Below the pieces are notes generated by a model. That model was not told the origin of the DNA, did not search any database, and was given only the letters and a program-made list of their open reading frames with translations. Source: Caldilineaceae bacterium (lineage in GTDB: Bacteria > Chloroflexota > Anaerolineae > Caldilineales > Caldilineaceae). From it: a stretch of DNA of 43,433 nucleotides. The stretch covers positions 1-43,433 of the forward strand of contig JADLFO010000319.1 of NCBI GenBank assembly GCA_020845455.1. Direction: 5' to 3'. A program made the position numbers and the translations under genes. Shown piece after piece: positions 8,256 to 17,102 of this stretch; position 1 is the first letter of the stretch, and each line of letters starts with the position of its first letter.

Positions 8256-8480
8256 CAATCATCACAATCATCACGGCAGAGATCGCAGCCATCGACTCAT
8301 TGGAGCAGCGCATCGCTTGGCGATGGGAACGCCCGAGATACAGCGCTGAGCGCCGGTTACGGACAGGCTCCAGTGGGAAAGGAGGCTGGCACGCCGCCAC
8401 AAACCGCGTATGGGGATGAACGATCCTTATCTTCATCATTTATCGCAGTTCCATCCATACCAGCATAGGGAGAAGTTCTT
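8256..8480. other. Intergenic leader region with no recognised element
   Basis: These 225 bases separate the cytochrome and the surface-protein gene. They contain a short TCATCACAA-type repeat at the start and several GC-rich inverted segments, so a structured leader is possible. I could not match it to any riboswitch class, and no good promoter pair was found. AGGGAGAAG before 8481 is the Shine-Dalgarno of the next gene. Confidence 0.4.
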
Positions 8481-10598
8481 ATGATCAAACGAGCATTTGT
8501 AGCTGCCGTGCTCGTCTTGGGGTTGGCGTCGGCGCTGGTCATGCAGCCTTCGCCAGTTTTTACCCAGGAAGGCGGCACGGTGATCGCAGAGGGGTTCAAC
8601 GGCCCCCAAGGGGTCTATGTCGCCGACGACGGCGCGATTTATGTGGCCGATTCCGGTGTGGGCGGTGAGGAAGAGATTTCTTCGATCGACCCGGCCAGCG
8701 GCCAGGTGATCACCGGCACGTTGGGCGAGACCGCCCAAGTGGTCAAGATTGACCCGGACGGAACGCAGACGGTCTTGGCGACGCTGACGTCGATCTTTGC
8801 CGGAACTGAGGCAACCGGTGCGGCGCGCGTGGCGGAGCTAGACGGTGAACTGTATGTTACGCATGGATTCTTCCTGGCAGACCCAGCCACGGGTGACGCA
8901 TTGGTCCCGACGACCGCCGATGTCCTGCACATTGGGGAAGACGGCGCGGTGGAATCGGTTGCGTCACTGTGGCGGCTCGAAAAGCGTATGAACCCGGACA
9001 ACACCGTTATCGAGTCGCATCCCTATGGACTTGCCGCCGGGCCGGATGGGAAGCTCTGGGTGACGGATGCCGGGGGCAATACGCTGCTGCGTGTCGATCC
9101 AAACTCCCAGGCAGTGGAGTTGGTAGCCACCTTTGCGGCGATTCCGGGCGTCTTCCCCAACCCCAACCGCGGCGGGGAGATGTTGGCGGACCCGGTGCCG
9201 ACGGGGATCGCCTTTGACGACGACGGCAATGCGCTGGTCGCGTTCTTGAGCGGTGCGCCTTTTGTGCCCGGTTCGGCTAAGGTCGTCAAGGTGACGCCGC
9301 GCGGCCAGGTGAGCGACTATGCTACGAACCTGACCATGCTCACCGACCTGCGCCGCGGGCCGGACGGCAATTTCTACGCCGTGCAGTTTGCGGAATTCAC
9401 CGATCAGGGGCCGACGCCGAACAGCGGCGCGATTGTGCGCATTGGCGAAGGCGAAGGGTCCACGCCGGTGCTGGAGGGGTTGTCGTTCCCTACGTCGATC
9501 GATTTTAATGAGAACGGCGACGCCTATGTGACGATCAACGGCGTGGGCGCACCCGGTTCGGGCGCAGTGGTGATGTATGAGGGGGTGGCCGGCGGTGAGG
9601 AGGGGGCTGCGGCGGTAGCCACTGCCGAGCCGACAGCGGAGCCAACGGAAGAACCCGCCGCAGAAGCGACTGCCGAGCCGACTGAAGAGGCGACGGCGGA
9701 AGCCACGGAAGAGCCCACTGCGGAGCCAACCGAAGAACCAACAGAGGAGCCGGCTGAAGAACCGACAGCTACCGCAGAGCCGACCGAGGAACCTACAGAA
9801 GAAGCGGCCGCGGAGGCGACGGCTACCCCGGCTGCCGAGGAAGAGGCGGCCGTCCCCAGCGTCGAAGTCGTCGACCAGCCCTCAGACGGGGACAGCGTGG
9901 CGGTGGCCAAGGTGGTCGCCACGCAGCCCGGCTGGATCGTGATCCACGCCGATGCCGACGGCAAGCCCGGCCCTGTGTTGGGCCGGACGCCGGTTGCCCC
10001 CGGCGAGACCGACAACATCGTCGTGATTCTCGACGAGCCGATCACGGACCAGACGCCGCTGTGGGCAATGCTCCATGTCGACGAGGGCCGGCAGGGGACC
10101 TATGAATTCCCCGGCGCGGATATCCCGGTGCAGGTCGAGGGCGCGATCGCGATGGCGCCGTTTGTGGCCGATGCGTCGCCTGTTGAGGCGGCTACGCCGC
10201 AGCCGACGGCAGAGCCAGAGCAAGAGGCGACGGCTGTGCCTGAGGAGGAAGCAGGCGGCGAAGCGACGGTCGTGCCGACCGAGGAGGCTGCTGAGGAAGC
10301 GGCTGGAGAGGCCACGCCTGAAGCGACGGCGGAACCGACGGAAGAAGCCGTTGAAGAACCCGCAGCCGAAGCCACAGTCGAGCCTACGGCTGAAGCGACG
10401 GAAGAGGCGGTTGAGGAAGCCGCCGCGGCGACCCCGGCAGCTGAGGAAGAGGTCGTGGCGGAACCGGGCAGCAAGGGCGCTCCGGCGACCATGCCCAACA
10501 CCGGCGCGGCGCAGACCGGCGCAGGCCCGATCCTGCTGGTCGTCGGCGGTGTGCTGCTGGCGCTGGCAGGCAGCGTGGTGGCGCGGCGCAAGGCATAA
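8481..10598 (+). CDS. ScyD-like beta-propeller surface protein with E/P/T-rich linkers and LPXTG-like tail
   Basis: The 705-residue protein starts with a signal peptide (MIKRAFVAAVLVLGLASALV). Residues of about 35-370 form a ScyD/ScyE or SMP-30/NHL-like propeller with repeated GPQGVYVADDGAIYVAD-type blades. A Glu/Pro/Thr/Ala-rich linker (about 370-460) precedes a beta-sandwich of about 105 residues that resembles DUF7282 (VEVVDQPSDGDSVAVAKVV onward). A second acidic linker of about 110 residues follows. The C-terminus has MPNTG, a hydrophobic segment (GPILLVVGGVLLALAGSVV) and the tail ARRKA, which is the sortase-signal layout with Met in place of Leu. It is predicted to be displayed outside the cell. 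The linker repeats are codon-shuffled rather than exact DNA repeats. A terminator follows 33 bases after the stop. Confidence 0.88.
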   Translation: MIKRAFVAAVLVLGLASALVMQPSPVFTQEGGTVIAEGFNGPQGVYVADDGAIYVADSGVGGEEEISSIDPASGQVITGTLGETAQVVKIDPDGTQTVLATLTSIFAGTEATGAARVAELDGELYVTHGFFLADPATGDALVPTTADVLHIGEDGAVESVASLWRLEKRMNPDNTVIESHPYGLAAGPDGKLWVTDAGGNTLLRVDPNSQAVELVATFAAIPGVFPNPNRGGEMLADPVPTGIAFDDDGNALVAFLSGAPFVPGSAKVVKVTPRGQVSDYATNLTMLTDLRRGPDGNFYAVQFAEFTDQGPTPNSGAIVRIGEGEGSTPVLEGLSFPTSIDFNENGDAYVTINGVGAPGSGAVVMYEGVAGGEEGAAAVATAEPTAEPTEEPAAEATAEPTEEATAEATEEPTAEPTEEPTEEPAEEPTATAEPTEEPTEEAAAEATATPAAEEEAAVPSVEVVDQPSDGDSVAVAKVVATQPGWIVIHADADGKPGPVLGRTPVAPGETDNIVVILDEPITDQTPLWAMLHVDEGRQGTYEFPGADIPVQVEGAIAMAPFVADASPVEAATPQPTAEPEQEATAVPEEEAGGEATVVPTEEAAEEAAGEATPEATAEPTEEAVEEPAAEATVEPTAEATEEAVEEAAAATPAAEEEVVAEPGSKGAPATMPNTGAAQTGAGPILLVVGGVLLALAGSVVARRKA

Positions 10599-10630
10599 CC
10601 CGCTGTCTTTTCAAGCGGCGAATGAACAGA

Positions 10631-10667
10631 CCGGCGTCGGGAGATTGCTTCCGACGCCGGCTTTTTT
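10631..10667 (+). terminator. Intrinsic terminator after the surface-protein gene
   Basis: A perfect 10-bp stem (CCGGCGTCGG at 10631-10640 with CCGACGCCGG at 10651-10660) extends by three more pairs including one G-U, closes on a 4-base loop, and is followed by TTTTTT at 10662-10667. Confidence 0.9.
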
Positions 10668-10685
10668 GTGCTGGGCCTTTGTGTT

Positions 10686-10709
10686 CTCTGCGTGCGTTGC
10701 GCTGAATTT
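10686..10709 (+). repeat. Copy C of a dispersed TGCGT..TTGCG.TGAATT motif
   Basis: This intergenic stretch (core GCGTGCGTTGCGCTGAATTT) matches the motif at 13502-13526 and 34352-34377. All three sit between genes. It resembles REP-like dispersed sequence; see findings. Confidence 0.5.
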
Positions 10710-10715
10710 CGCCCT

Positions 10716-11717
10716 TCAGGGCCGCACGACTTCGCCGGTCTGGGCGGAGCGGTAGAGCGCCAGAACGCTGCGCAGGAAGGCGCGGCTGTCGTCGAGCGAG
10801 ACCACCGGCGCGGCCCCGTCTAAGATGCAGGTTTCCATCGCTTGCACTTCGCATAGGTAAGGATTGATGGCCGGAGCGGTGATCTCCTGCTTGCTGCCGC
10901 CGCGCCCGGTCAGGATCATGGTGCTGTCTTTGCCGGCAATGCCCGGCTTCCAAGGTTCGGGGATCTGCAGGATGCCGGCGTCGCCCACGACGAAGGCTCC
11001 TTCACGGAAGGGGGTGCGGAACCCGGAGGAGATCTGCGCCACCTTGCCGCCGGCGAAGTGCAATTGGCCGCGCATGGCCACATCTACGCCCGATTCGCCC
11101 ACGATCTGGCCGGCCCACACCGCCTGCGGCGCACCCGCGCCGAGCATGGTGATGGACAGGCTGTTGGGATAGACGCCTACGTCCCACAGTGAGCCGCCCG
11201 ACAGCCCGGCGTTGAGGCGGATATTGCTGCTGTTTTCCGGCGGCAGATAGAAGTGGAACCAGCTTTGCACCGTCTGCAGGTCGCCCAGCTTGCCCTCGCC
11301 GATCAACTCCAAGGCGCGGCGCGTCTGCGGATGGTGCAGATACATAAAGGCTTCGAAAAGGGTGACGCTGTGGGCAGCGGCGGCTGCGGCCATCTGGTCG
11401 AGTTCGTCTAGGGTGACGGCGATGGGTTTTTCGACCAGGACATGTTTGTCTGCTTGCGCCGCCTTCACCGCCCATTCGCAGTGCAGGGCGTTGGGCAGCG
11501 CGATATAGACGGCGTCGATCTGCGGGTCGGCCAGCAGATCTTCATAGCTGCCATAGGCGGTGGGGATGCCCTTGGCGGCGGCGTAGTCGAGACCTTTTGC
11601 CAGGTCACGGCTGGCGACGGCGACCAGTTCGCTGCGCTTGGCCTGGCGGATGGGGTCGATCAGGGCGTCGTTGATGCGGGCCGTCGACAGCAAGCCCCAG
11701 CGAATCATGTCGGGCAT
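10716..11717 (-). CDS. Gfo/Idh/MocA family oxidoreductase
   Basis: The 333-residue protein has a Rossmann domain with the N-terminus MPDMIRWGLLSTARINDALI, in which the usual GxGxxG is replaced by GLLSTARI, a variant common in the dihydrodiol dehydrogenase/AFR-like subgroup. EKP is present in KHVLVEKPIAVTLDELDQM. The C-terminal domain includes GGSLWDVGVYPNSL, the catalytic-region motif of this subgroup. The substrate is probably a sugar or a trans-dihydrodiol-like compound. ATG 11717 is chosen because GAGGAG lies 7 bases upstream. A longer open frame to 11828 is hydrophilic, not conserved-looking and crosses the promoter. It converges on the terminator at 10631-10667 and diverges from nnr. Confidence 0.9.
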   Translation of the reverse strand: MPDMIRWGLLSTARINDALIDPIRQAKRSELVAVASRDLAKGLDYAAAKGIPTAYGSYEDLLADPQIDAVYIALPNALHCEWAVKAAQADKHVLVEKPIAVTLDELDQMAAAAAAHSVTLFEAFMYLHHPQTRRALELIGEGKLGDLQTVQSWFHFYLPPENSSNIRLNAGLSGGSLWDVGVYPNSLSITMLGAGAPQAVWAGQIVGESGVDVAMRGQLHFAGGKVAQISSGFRTPFREGAFVVGDAGILQIPEPWKPGIAGKDSTMILTGRGGSKQEITAPAINPYLCEVQAMETCILDGAAPVVSLDDSRAFLRSVLALYRSAQTGEVVRP

Positions 11718-11783
11718 GGGAATCTCCTCAGCGGTGAGCCGGCGCGCGGGCCGGTGGATGAACTTTGGCGCTTGTGTGGTTCC

Positions 11784-11812
11784 ATTGTAATCTCCTAGAC
11801 ATAGACAACCAA
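11784..11812 (-). promoter_or_regulatory. Candidate promoter for the 10716-11717 oxidoreductase
   Basis: Read on the minus strand: TTGGTT (11807-11812), 17-base spacer, TACAAT (11784-11789). The -10 has five of six consensus bases and the -35 three of six. It lies in the 155-base divergent region shared with nnr. No comparably good plus-strand pair was found. Confidence 0.45.
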
Positions 11813-11872
11813 GTTTGCGATGCCCCACCCTGAACCTGGAGCGGCGCAGCGATCAACGCCGAGGAGCCGAGC

Positions 11873-13438
11873 ATGAAAGTGAGCAGTGTGGCGGAGATGC
11901 GCCAGATGGACCGCAGCGCCATCGAGCAGTACCGGATCCCCGAACTCTTGTTGATGGAGAATGCGGGGCTGGCGGTGCAGCATGTGATCCGGCAGCGCGG
12001 GCCGGTCATCGGTCAGCGCTGGTTGGTGCTGTGCGGCACGGGCAACAACGGCGGCGATGGGCTGGTAGTGGCGCGGCTGCTGCACAGCGCGGGCGCTCAG
12101 GTGGAGGTGTTGATTCTGGGCGACCCGGCGCGCTATGGCGAGGCGGCGGCGGTGAACTACGGTGCGGCGCAGGCGTTGGGGCTGCCGCTGCGCCAAGTCG
12201 CCGAGGTCGACGCGGTCTCTGCGGCGCTGGCGCGCTGCGATGGCGTGGTGGATGGGCTGCTGGGGACGGGGATCGCGCGCGCGGTGGAGGGGTTCTATGC
12301 CGCGACGATTGGGGCGGTGAACGCGTCCGGTAAGCCGGTGGTGAGCGTCGATATCCCGTCGGGCGTCAACGGCGACGCGGGGCAGGTGATGGGGGCGGCG
12401 ATCCGCGCCGCGCAGACGGTGACCTTTGGCCTGCCCAAAGTGGGCAATCTGTTGTACCCGGGCTATGCGCTGGGCGGGGAGCTGTGGGTGAGCCATATTT
12501 CATTCCCGCCTGCGCTCTATGGGTCGGCGGCGCTGCAGATGGCGGTCAACGAGCCGCTGCCGCTGCCCGCGCGCGACCCGGCGGGACACAAGGGCGATTT
12601 TGGCGAGGCGCTGTTTGTGGCGGGGGCCGCGGCCTACTATGGCGCACCCTATTTCAGCAGCCTGGCCTTTATGAAGGCGGGCGGCGGCTATGGGCGGCTG
12701 GCCGCGCCGGCGAGCCTGGCGCCGCGCATCGCCACGCGCGCCGGGGAGATCGTCTATCTGCCGCAGGCGGAGACAGCGGGCGGTGCGCTGGCGCACGCCA
12801 ATTTGGATGGGCTGCTGCGAGTTGTCGACAAGATGGATTTTGTGGTGGCGGGGCCGGGCACGTCGCTCGACGAGGAGACGCAGAACTTGATCCGCGACCT
12901 GGCGCGCGGCTGCGACAAGCCGCTGCTGTTGGATGGCGACGGGCTGACCGCGGTGAGCTGCGACCTGGACGCGGTGCGCGGCCGCCGCAGCCCGACGATC
13001 CTCACGCCGCACACGGGTGAGATGGCACGGCTGACCGGGCTGGCCGCCGCCGAGATCGAGCAGGATCGAGTGGCGGTGCTGCGCCGCACCACACGCGATC
13101 TCAACGCCATTGTCGTGTTGAAGGGCGCGCATTCACTGGTCGGCTATCCGGACGGGCGTATCTACATCAACCTCAGCGGCAACGCGGGCATGGCAACCGC
13201 GGGGTCGGGCGATGTGCTGACAGGGACGATCGCGGCCATGGCCGGGTTGGGGCTGCCGATCGAGGAGGCCGTGCGCCAGGGGGTCTTTGTGCATGGGCTG
13301 GCCGGAGACCTGGCCGCGGCGCGCCAGGGTCAGGATGGGATGACGGCGCAGGATATCCTGGAGGCGCTGCCCGCGGCGGTGCGCGCCTGCCGCGCGGGGG
13401 GAGCGGCGGCACGCTATGCGCTGCGTGTGGTGGAATAG
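11873..13438 (+). CDS. nnr: Bifunctional NAD(P)H-hydrate epimerase / ADP-dependent NAD(P)H-hydrate dehydratase
   Basis: The 521-residue protein fuses the two YjeF modules. The N-terminal epimerase domain (about 1-215) has LLMENAGLAVQHVI and the signature GTGNNGGDGLVVARLL. The C-terminal ribokinase-like dehydratase (about 225-520) has GHKGDFGEALFVAGAA, VVAGPGTSLDEETQ, LLLDGDGLTAV, LTPHTGEMARL and the ATP/ADP-site motif NAGMATAGSGDVLTG. Together the domains repair damaged NADHX and NADPHX in the cytosol: the epimerase interconverts R and S forms and the dehydratase restores NAD(P)H using ADP. This is a housekeeping gene. GAGGAG (11861-11866) lies 6 bases before ATG 11873. It is transcribed alone, with the oppositely oriented operon downstream. 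Confidence 0.96.
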   Translation: MKVSSVAEMRQMDRSAIEQYRIPELLLMENAGLAVQHVIRQRGPVIGQRWLVLCGTGNNGGDGLVVARLLHSAGAQVEVLILGDPARYGEAAAVNYGAAQALGLPLRQVAEVDAVSAALARCDGVVDGLLGTGIARAVEGFYAATIGAVNASGKPVVSVDIPSGVNGDAGQVMGAAIRAAQTVTFGLPKVGNLLYPGYALGGELWVSHISFPPALYGSAALQMAVNEPLPLPARDPAGHKGDFGEALFVAGAAAYYGAPYFSSLAFMKAGGGYGRLAAPASLAPRIATRAGEIVYLPQAETAGGALAHANLDGLLRVVDKMDFVVAGPGTSLDEETQNLIRDLARGCDKPLLLDGDGLTAVSCDLDAVRGRRSPTILTPHTGEMARLTGLAAAEIEQDRVAVLRRTTRDLNAIVVLKGAHSLVGYPDGRIYINLSGNAGMATAGSGDVLTGTIAAMAGLGLPIEEAVRQGVFVHGLAGDLAAARQGQDGMTAQDILEALPAAVRACRAGGAAARYALRVVE

Positions 13439-13439
13439 C

Positions 13440-13531
13440 AGAGAATTCACCGCAGACTCCTCAGCATGACACGCTCTGCCCCTACTCCCTCTCTGCTCTG
13501 GCCTTTGCGTGATTTGCGGTGAATTTCTCTG
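13440..13531. repeat. Imperfect inverted repeat with motif copy A
   Basis: AGAGAATTCACCGCA at 13440-13454 is the reverse complement, apart from one extra T, of TGCGGTGAATTTCTCT at 13516-13531. The right arm contains the dispersed motif CCTTTGCGTGATTTGCGGTG at 13502-13521. It fills the gap between two convergent genes. It could act as a folded 3' end, but there is no T-run. It looks like a REP-type element. Confidence 0.5.
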
Positions 13532-13555
13532 CCTCTACTGCCTGCTGCCCTCTGG

Positions 13556-14287
13556 TCAGCCGCGGCCCAGGTATTTCTGCTGCGTGGGCAGGACGATGCT
13601 CTCGAACACGTTGACATGCAGCGGCAGCGCGGCCATGGTGACGGCGGCCAGGGCTAGTTCGTCCACGGTCATCATCGGTTCGGCGTCTTGGGCAGCGCTG
13701 CTGGCGGCGCGGCGCTCGGTCAGCACATTGCCGGGATGAAGCACGCTGGCGACCACGTTGAAGTCGCGGCCCTCCAGCGCGATCGATTTGGTCAGCCCGA
13801 CCAGGGCATGTTTGGTGGTGTTGTAGGGTGCGGCGTTGGGCCGGCACATTTGGGCCGAAATGCTGCCGATGTTGATGATGCGCCCGCCGCCCTGGCGCTT
13901 CATGAGCTTCATGGCCTCGCGCGCGCAGAGAAAGGGGCCGGTGAGGTTGACGTTGACTACCTTCTGCCATGTGGCGAGCGACAGCTCTTCAAAGGGGCCG
14001 CCGTCGAAGGCGCCGGAGTTGTTGATCAGGATGTCGATGCGGCCAAAGACGGCCATCGTCTGTTCAAAGAGCGCGATGACTGCGGCTTCGTCGGTCACGT
14101 CGGTGGGGATGACGCGCACGCGGTGCTGATATTGGCCGATCTCCTGCGCGGTCTCGTCCAGGTTGGCCTGGTTGCGCGAGGCGAGCACCAGGTCTGCGCC
14201 TTCACGCGCAAAGGCGCGGGCGATGCCCTTGCCGATGCCCGTGCCTGCGCCGGTGATGATGGCGATCTTGCCGTCTAGCTGGCCCAT
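13556..14287 (-). CDS. Short-chain dehydrogenase/reductase (SDR), classical type
   Basis: The 243-residue protein has the classical SDR layout: cofactor motif TGAGTGIG (residues 12-19), NNSG (89-92), the structural Asn in NVNLTG, and the catalytic Ser142-Tyr155-Lys159 in the segment ending PYNTTKHAL. Arg38 after the second strand favours NADP(H). Its substrate is unknown. It is the last gene of the seven-gene minus-strand operon, 43 bases after the Gfo/Idh/MocA gene, so a role in the same sugar or sugar-acid pathway is inferred. ATG 14287 is preceded by GAGAGGAA. Confidence 0.92.
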   Translation of the reverse strand: MGQLDGKIAIITGAGTGIGKGIARAFAREGADLVLASRNQANLDETAQEIGQYQHRVRVIPTDVTDEAAVIALFEQTMAVFGRIDILINNSGAFDGGPFEELSLATWQKVVNVNLTGPFLCAREAMKLMKRQGGGRIINIGSISAQMCRPNAAPYNTTKHALVGLTKSIALEGRDFNVVASVLHPGNVLTERRAASSAAQDAEPMMTVDELALAAVTMAALPLHVNVFESIVLPTQQKYLGRG

Positions 14288-14330
14288 GATGGTTCCTCTC
14301 GTTGGCGTGGTAGTATCGTGCTAGTTGCGT

Positions 14331-15365
14331 TTACAGGGTGATGGCTTGGCCGGCTGCGGCGGAGGCATAGCTGCCGAAAACCAGCCGCACCGTCTTAAGA
14401 TTGTCCTCACCGGTGGTCTCGGCGGGGTGGTCACCGCGCAGCGCGGCGAGAAGATTGGCGTTGCAGGCCACGATGCTCGAATGCACGACATCATAGGCCG
14501 GGTCGGCCCAGGGGTAATGCATCGGCGGCACGCGGCGGATGCGGGTTCCTTCGGCGGTCGTCTCGCGCAGATGGAAGTCCGGCCCCAGTTCGAGAAATCC
14601 CTCTGACCCTTCGACATAGATATAGGTTTCGGGGAAACGTTCGATCTCGGTACGGCTGGCGTAGCTCATCTCGACGGTGAGCGTCAGCCCGTCCTGCATG
14701 GTGAGCATGGCCGTAGCTGTGTCTTCGCCGCGCACGGCGGCGTGTTTGAGGTCGCGATAGACAGGGCGCGTCTGGCAATAGAGCCGCGACGCTTCGCCAA
14801 AGAGAAAGCGCGCCGCGTCGAACAGGTGCGACCCCATGTCGGCCAAGATAAACTGTTCCAGGCCGGCCAGGAAGGGCTGGTTGGCGAAGACCGGGAAGCT
14901 GGAGCAGTAGTGGATGCGGGCGCGGAAGGGCACGCCGATCCGCCCGCTTTGCAGCGCCGCCTTGAAGGCGCGGATCGGCGTCTGCCAGCGCCAGTTCTCA
15001 TGGATCAAGAAGGGCACGCCCGCAACCTGGCAGCCGGCGACCATCTGCCCGGCGGTTGCTAGGTCGGGGGCCATCGGCTTTTGGCAGATGGCGGGTAGGC
15101 TGCGCTGCGCCGCCATGTGGACGAAGCGGCTGTGACTGTCCACGTCGGTGATGATGTCGACAAAGTCAAGCGTTTCACGGTCGAGCATGGCTTCGGCGTC
15201 GTCATAGACGGCGGGCACGTCAAACTCGCGTGCTAGCGCCTCGGCCTTGCTGCGTGTGCGGTTATAGACGGCGACACAGGTCGCACCGTCCAGTTCGCGC
15301 CACCCGGCCAACTGGAAGCGAGACCAGAAACCGGCTCCGAGGATGGCAAAGCGCAGTGGGTGCAT
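14331..15365 (-). CDS. Gfo/Idh/MocA family oxidoreductase
   Basis: The 344-residue protein has a Rossmann N-terminus (MHPLRFAILGAGFWSRFQLA, GxGxxx type). The EKP signature appears as CQKP (LPAICQKPMAPDLATAG): Glu is replaced by Gln but the nicotinamide-facing Lys is kept. The C-terminal domain has FILADMGSHLFDAARFLFG, the His motif that usually carries the catalytic acid. It is sixth of seven genes in the operon starting at 20991, so it is probably a sugar or sugar-derivative dehydrogenase in that pathway. The start at 15365 is the only sensible one because the Rossmann strand begins at residue 5. Confidence 0.9.
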   Translation of the reverse strand: MHPLRFAILGAGFWSRFQLAGWRELDGATCVAVYNRTRSKAEALAREFDVPAVYDDAEAMLDRETLDFVDIITDVDSHSRFVHMAAQRSLPAICQKPMAPDLATAGQMVAGCQVAGVPFLIHENWRWQTPIRAFKAALQSGRIGVPFRARIHYCSSFPVFANQPFLAGLEQFILADMGSHLFDAARFLFGEASRLYCQTRPVYRDLKHAAVRGEDTATAMLTMQDGLTLTVEMSYASRTEIERFPETYIYVEGSEGFLELGPDFHLRETTAEGTRIRRVPPMHYPWADPAYDVVHSSIVACNANLLAALRGDHPAETTGEDNLKTVRLVFGSYASAAAGQAITL

Positions 15366-15415
15366 GGTCGATCAGTCCTTGTGCGATGGCCTTGATCTAT
15401 GCGGTCTAGTGCGTC

Positions 15416-16228
15416 TCAACCGATACGATTCAACTGGGCGACGTCGCCGTCGCTCAGGTTGACCTGCAGCGCGTCGAGGTTTTCCTGGGCGTGTTCGATA
15501 TCGCTCGACTTGGGGATGGTGATGACGTACGGTTGGCGCACCAGCCAGTTGATGGCGATCTGGGCTGGGGTCGCGCCGTGGTTGGCGGCGATGCGGGCGA
15601 CGACCGGATGGGTGAGCACGTCGTCTTTAAGCGGCGAATAGGCCGTCAGGATCACGCCTTCACGTTGACAGAAGTCAAGCATGCCGTTTGTCTCCGGCTC
15701 GCGGTGCAGCAGGTTGTAGTGGACCTGGTTGGTGATGACCGGCGTGGCGCAGAGTTCCATCGAGCGCTGCAGCAGGGGCACGTCGAAGTTGCTGACGCCC
15801 ACGCGCCTGACGCGGCCATCCGCCACCAGTTCGTTGAGCGCCTCGAAGGTGACTTCTAGGGGAATGTCACGGTTGGGCCAGTGGATCAGATAGAGGTCGA
15901 CATAATCGGTATCGAGGCGGCGCAGGCTGCCTGCGATGGCCTTGTGGACATCGGCATAGCGCAGGTGTTCGGGCGCGACCTTGGTCGTGATGAAGACTTG
16001 GCTGCGGTCAAACGCCTTGATCGCCTGGCCGACCACCTCTTCGCAGTGGTTCTTGCCGTAGGACTCGGCGGTGTCGAGATGCGTATAGCCCATCTCGATC
16101 AGGCGGCGCAGCGTGGCGATCGACTCGGCGTCGCGGCTGTAGTCGGCGGTGCTGCCGCCGCCATAGCTCCAGGTTCCCAGGCCGAGCACGGGCAGCGGCC
16201 GGCCGTCCAGCATGGTCACGGTTTTCAT
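15416..16228 (-). CDS. Aldo/keto reductase
   Basis: The 270-residue (alpha/beta)8-barrel protein has the full AKR tetrad: Asp52 and Tyr57 in HLDTAESYGKN, Lys83 in FITTKV and His116 in LIHWPN. The NADPH-binding signature IPKSSDIEHAQENL is near the C-terminus. It would reduce an aldehyde or ketone, for example a sugar or 2-keto acid semialdehyde, in the cytosol. It lies between the FkbM-like and Gfo/Idh/MocA genes in the operon with gaps of 28 and 50 bases. This supports a carbonyl-reducing or dehydrogenating step in the same catabolic route, which is inference. Confidence 0.93.
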   Translation of the reverse strand: MKTVTMLDGRPLPVLGLGTWSYGGGSTADYSRDAESIATLRRLIEMGYTHLDTAESYGKNHCEEVVGQAIKAFDRSQVFITTKVAPEHLRYADVHKAIAGSLRRLDTDYVDLYLIHWPNRDIPLEVTFEALNELVADGRVRRVGVSNFDVPLLQRSMELCATPVITNQVHYNLLHREPETNGMLDFCQREGVILTAYSPLKDDVLTHPVVARIAANHGATPAQIAINWLVRQPYVITIPKSSDIEHAQENLDALQVNLSDGDVAQLNRIG

Positions 16229-16256
16229 GGGCCGGCAATCCTTTCGTGTAGGCCGC

Positions 16257-17099
16257 TCAGCGGGCGGCCAGCAGGTCTTCGGGGCGCTTAGCCCGCCGCA
16301 GCGAGGGAAGCAGCGCCGTAATATCGTCTGGTTCTAGCTGCTGGAGGCCAAGCCCGCGCAGCCGGTAGAGGTGAAAGCCCCAGCCGAGCAGTTCATGCGG
16401 CAGCGCATCGGGCGCGTGGCCGGCGCTCTCTTGCAGCAACGGATGCCACTCCACGATCAGCCGCACCTGGGGCGCTTGCAGAATGCGCTCCATGCCGCCC
16501 AAGACTTCCAACTCCGCGCCTTCGACGTCGATCTTGACCAAGTCGGGTTGGCCTGGGATGAGGTCGTCGAGCGGGGCGACGGCGACTTGGATGGCGGCGG
16601 TCACCTCGGCGTAGAAACTCTCAGGATAGAAGCTGTTGACCGCGCTGGTGTCCCCGCGCAGATAGAAGTCGCGGACTTCGTGGCCGCGCCCGGCAGCAAA
16701 GGGCAGCACCACCACATTGGCTATCCCATTTTCTGGTCCCTGGCCCGCGGCGTTGGCGAGCAGGTTGGCGTAGAGCACGGCCAGGTTATCTTGGGCCGGT
16801 TCCACGGCATAGACTCGGCCCTGCGTGCCGACGCGGCGAGCGGCGTAGAGCGTGTTATAGCCGATATTGGCCCCCACGTCCACCACGGTGGCGCCGGGCT
16901 GCACGGCCAGATCGCACAGCCGTTGAAAGCGCACGTTGCCTGCGACCACCGACAGGCGGATGATGCGCGGCCCCGGCACATGCAGACGCAGCCCGGTGAG
17001 CGTCACCTGGTCGCCCAGCGCGGCCTGGGCGGCAGGCCGCGCATAACGGCGCAAGAGATGCCAGGGCGTCTCGGTCAGGCGGTCGACGGCCGGTTCCAT
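16257..17099 (-). CDS. FkbM-family SAM-dependent methyltransferase
   Basis: The 280-residue protein has the SAM-binding motif I VVDVGANIGYNTLYAARRV (from about residue 74), an acidic motif II (RVYAVEPAQDNLAVLYANL) and the FkbM hallmark VKIDVEGAELEVLGGMERIL. FkbM-like enzymes usually O-methylate hydroxyls of glycans, polyketides or sugars. It is an odd member of what otherwise looks like a catabolic operon. It starts only 3 bases after the end of the IlvD/Edd gene, so the two are tightly coupled. It may methylate a sugar or cell-surface glycan, or simply hitch-hike in the transcript. Confidence 0.9.
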   Translation of the reverse strand: MEPAVDRLTETPWHLLRRYARPAAQAALGDQVTLTGLRLHVPGPRIIRLSVVAGNVRFQRLCDLAVQPGATVVDVGANIGYNTLYAARRVGTQGRVYAVEPAQDNLAVLYANLLANAAGQGPENGIANVVVLPFAAGRGHEVRDFYLRGDTSAVNSFYPESFYAEVTAAIQVAVAPLDDLIPGQPDLVKIDVEGAELEVLGGMERILQAPQVRLIVEWHPLLQESAGHAPDALPHELLGWGFHLYRLRGLGLQQLEPDDITALLPSLRRAKRPEDLLAAR

Positions 17100-17102
17100 G
17101 GG

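Noticed and set aside
8256-8480. Possible riboswitch (c-di-GMP or cobalamin) upstream of the surface-protein gene
   Set aside because: I could not match conserved core bases of either class; only generic GC-rich stems are present.
9524-10591. Minus-strand frames rich in Ala-Ser-Val-Gly repeats
   Set aside because: They are the reverse of the Glu/Pro/Thr-rich linkers of the surface protein and have no independent signals.
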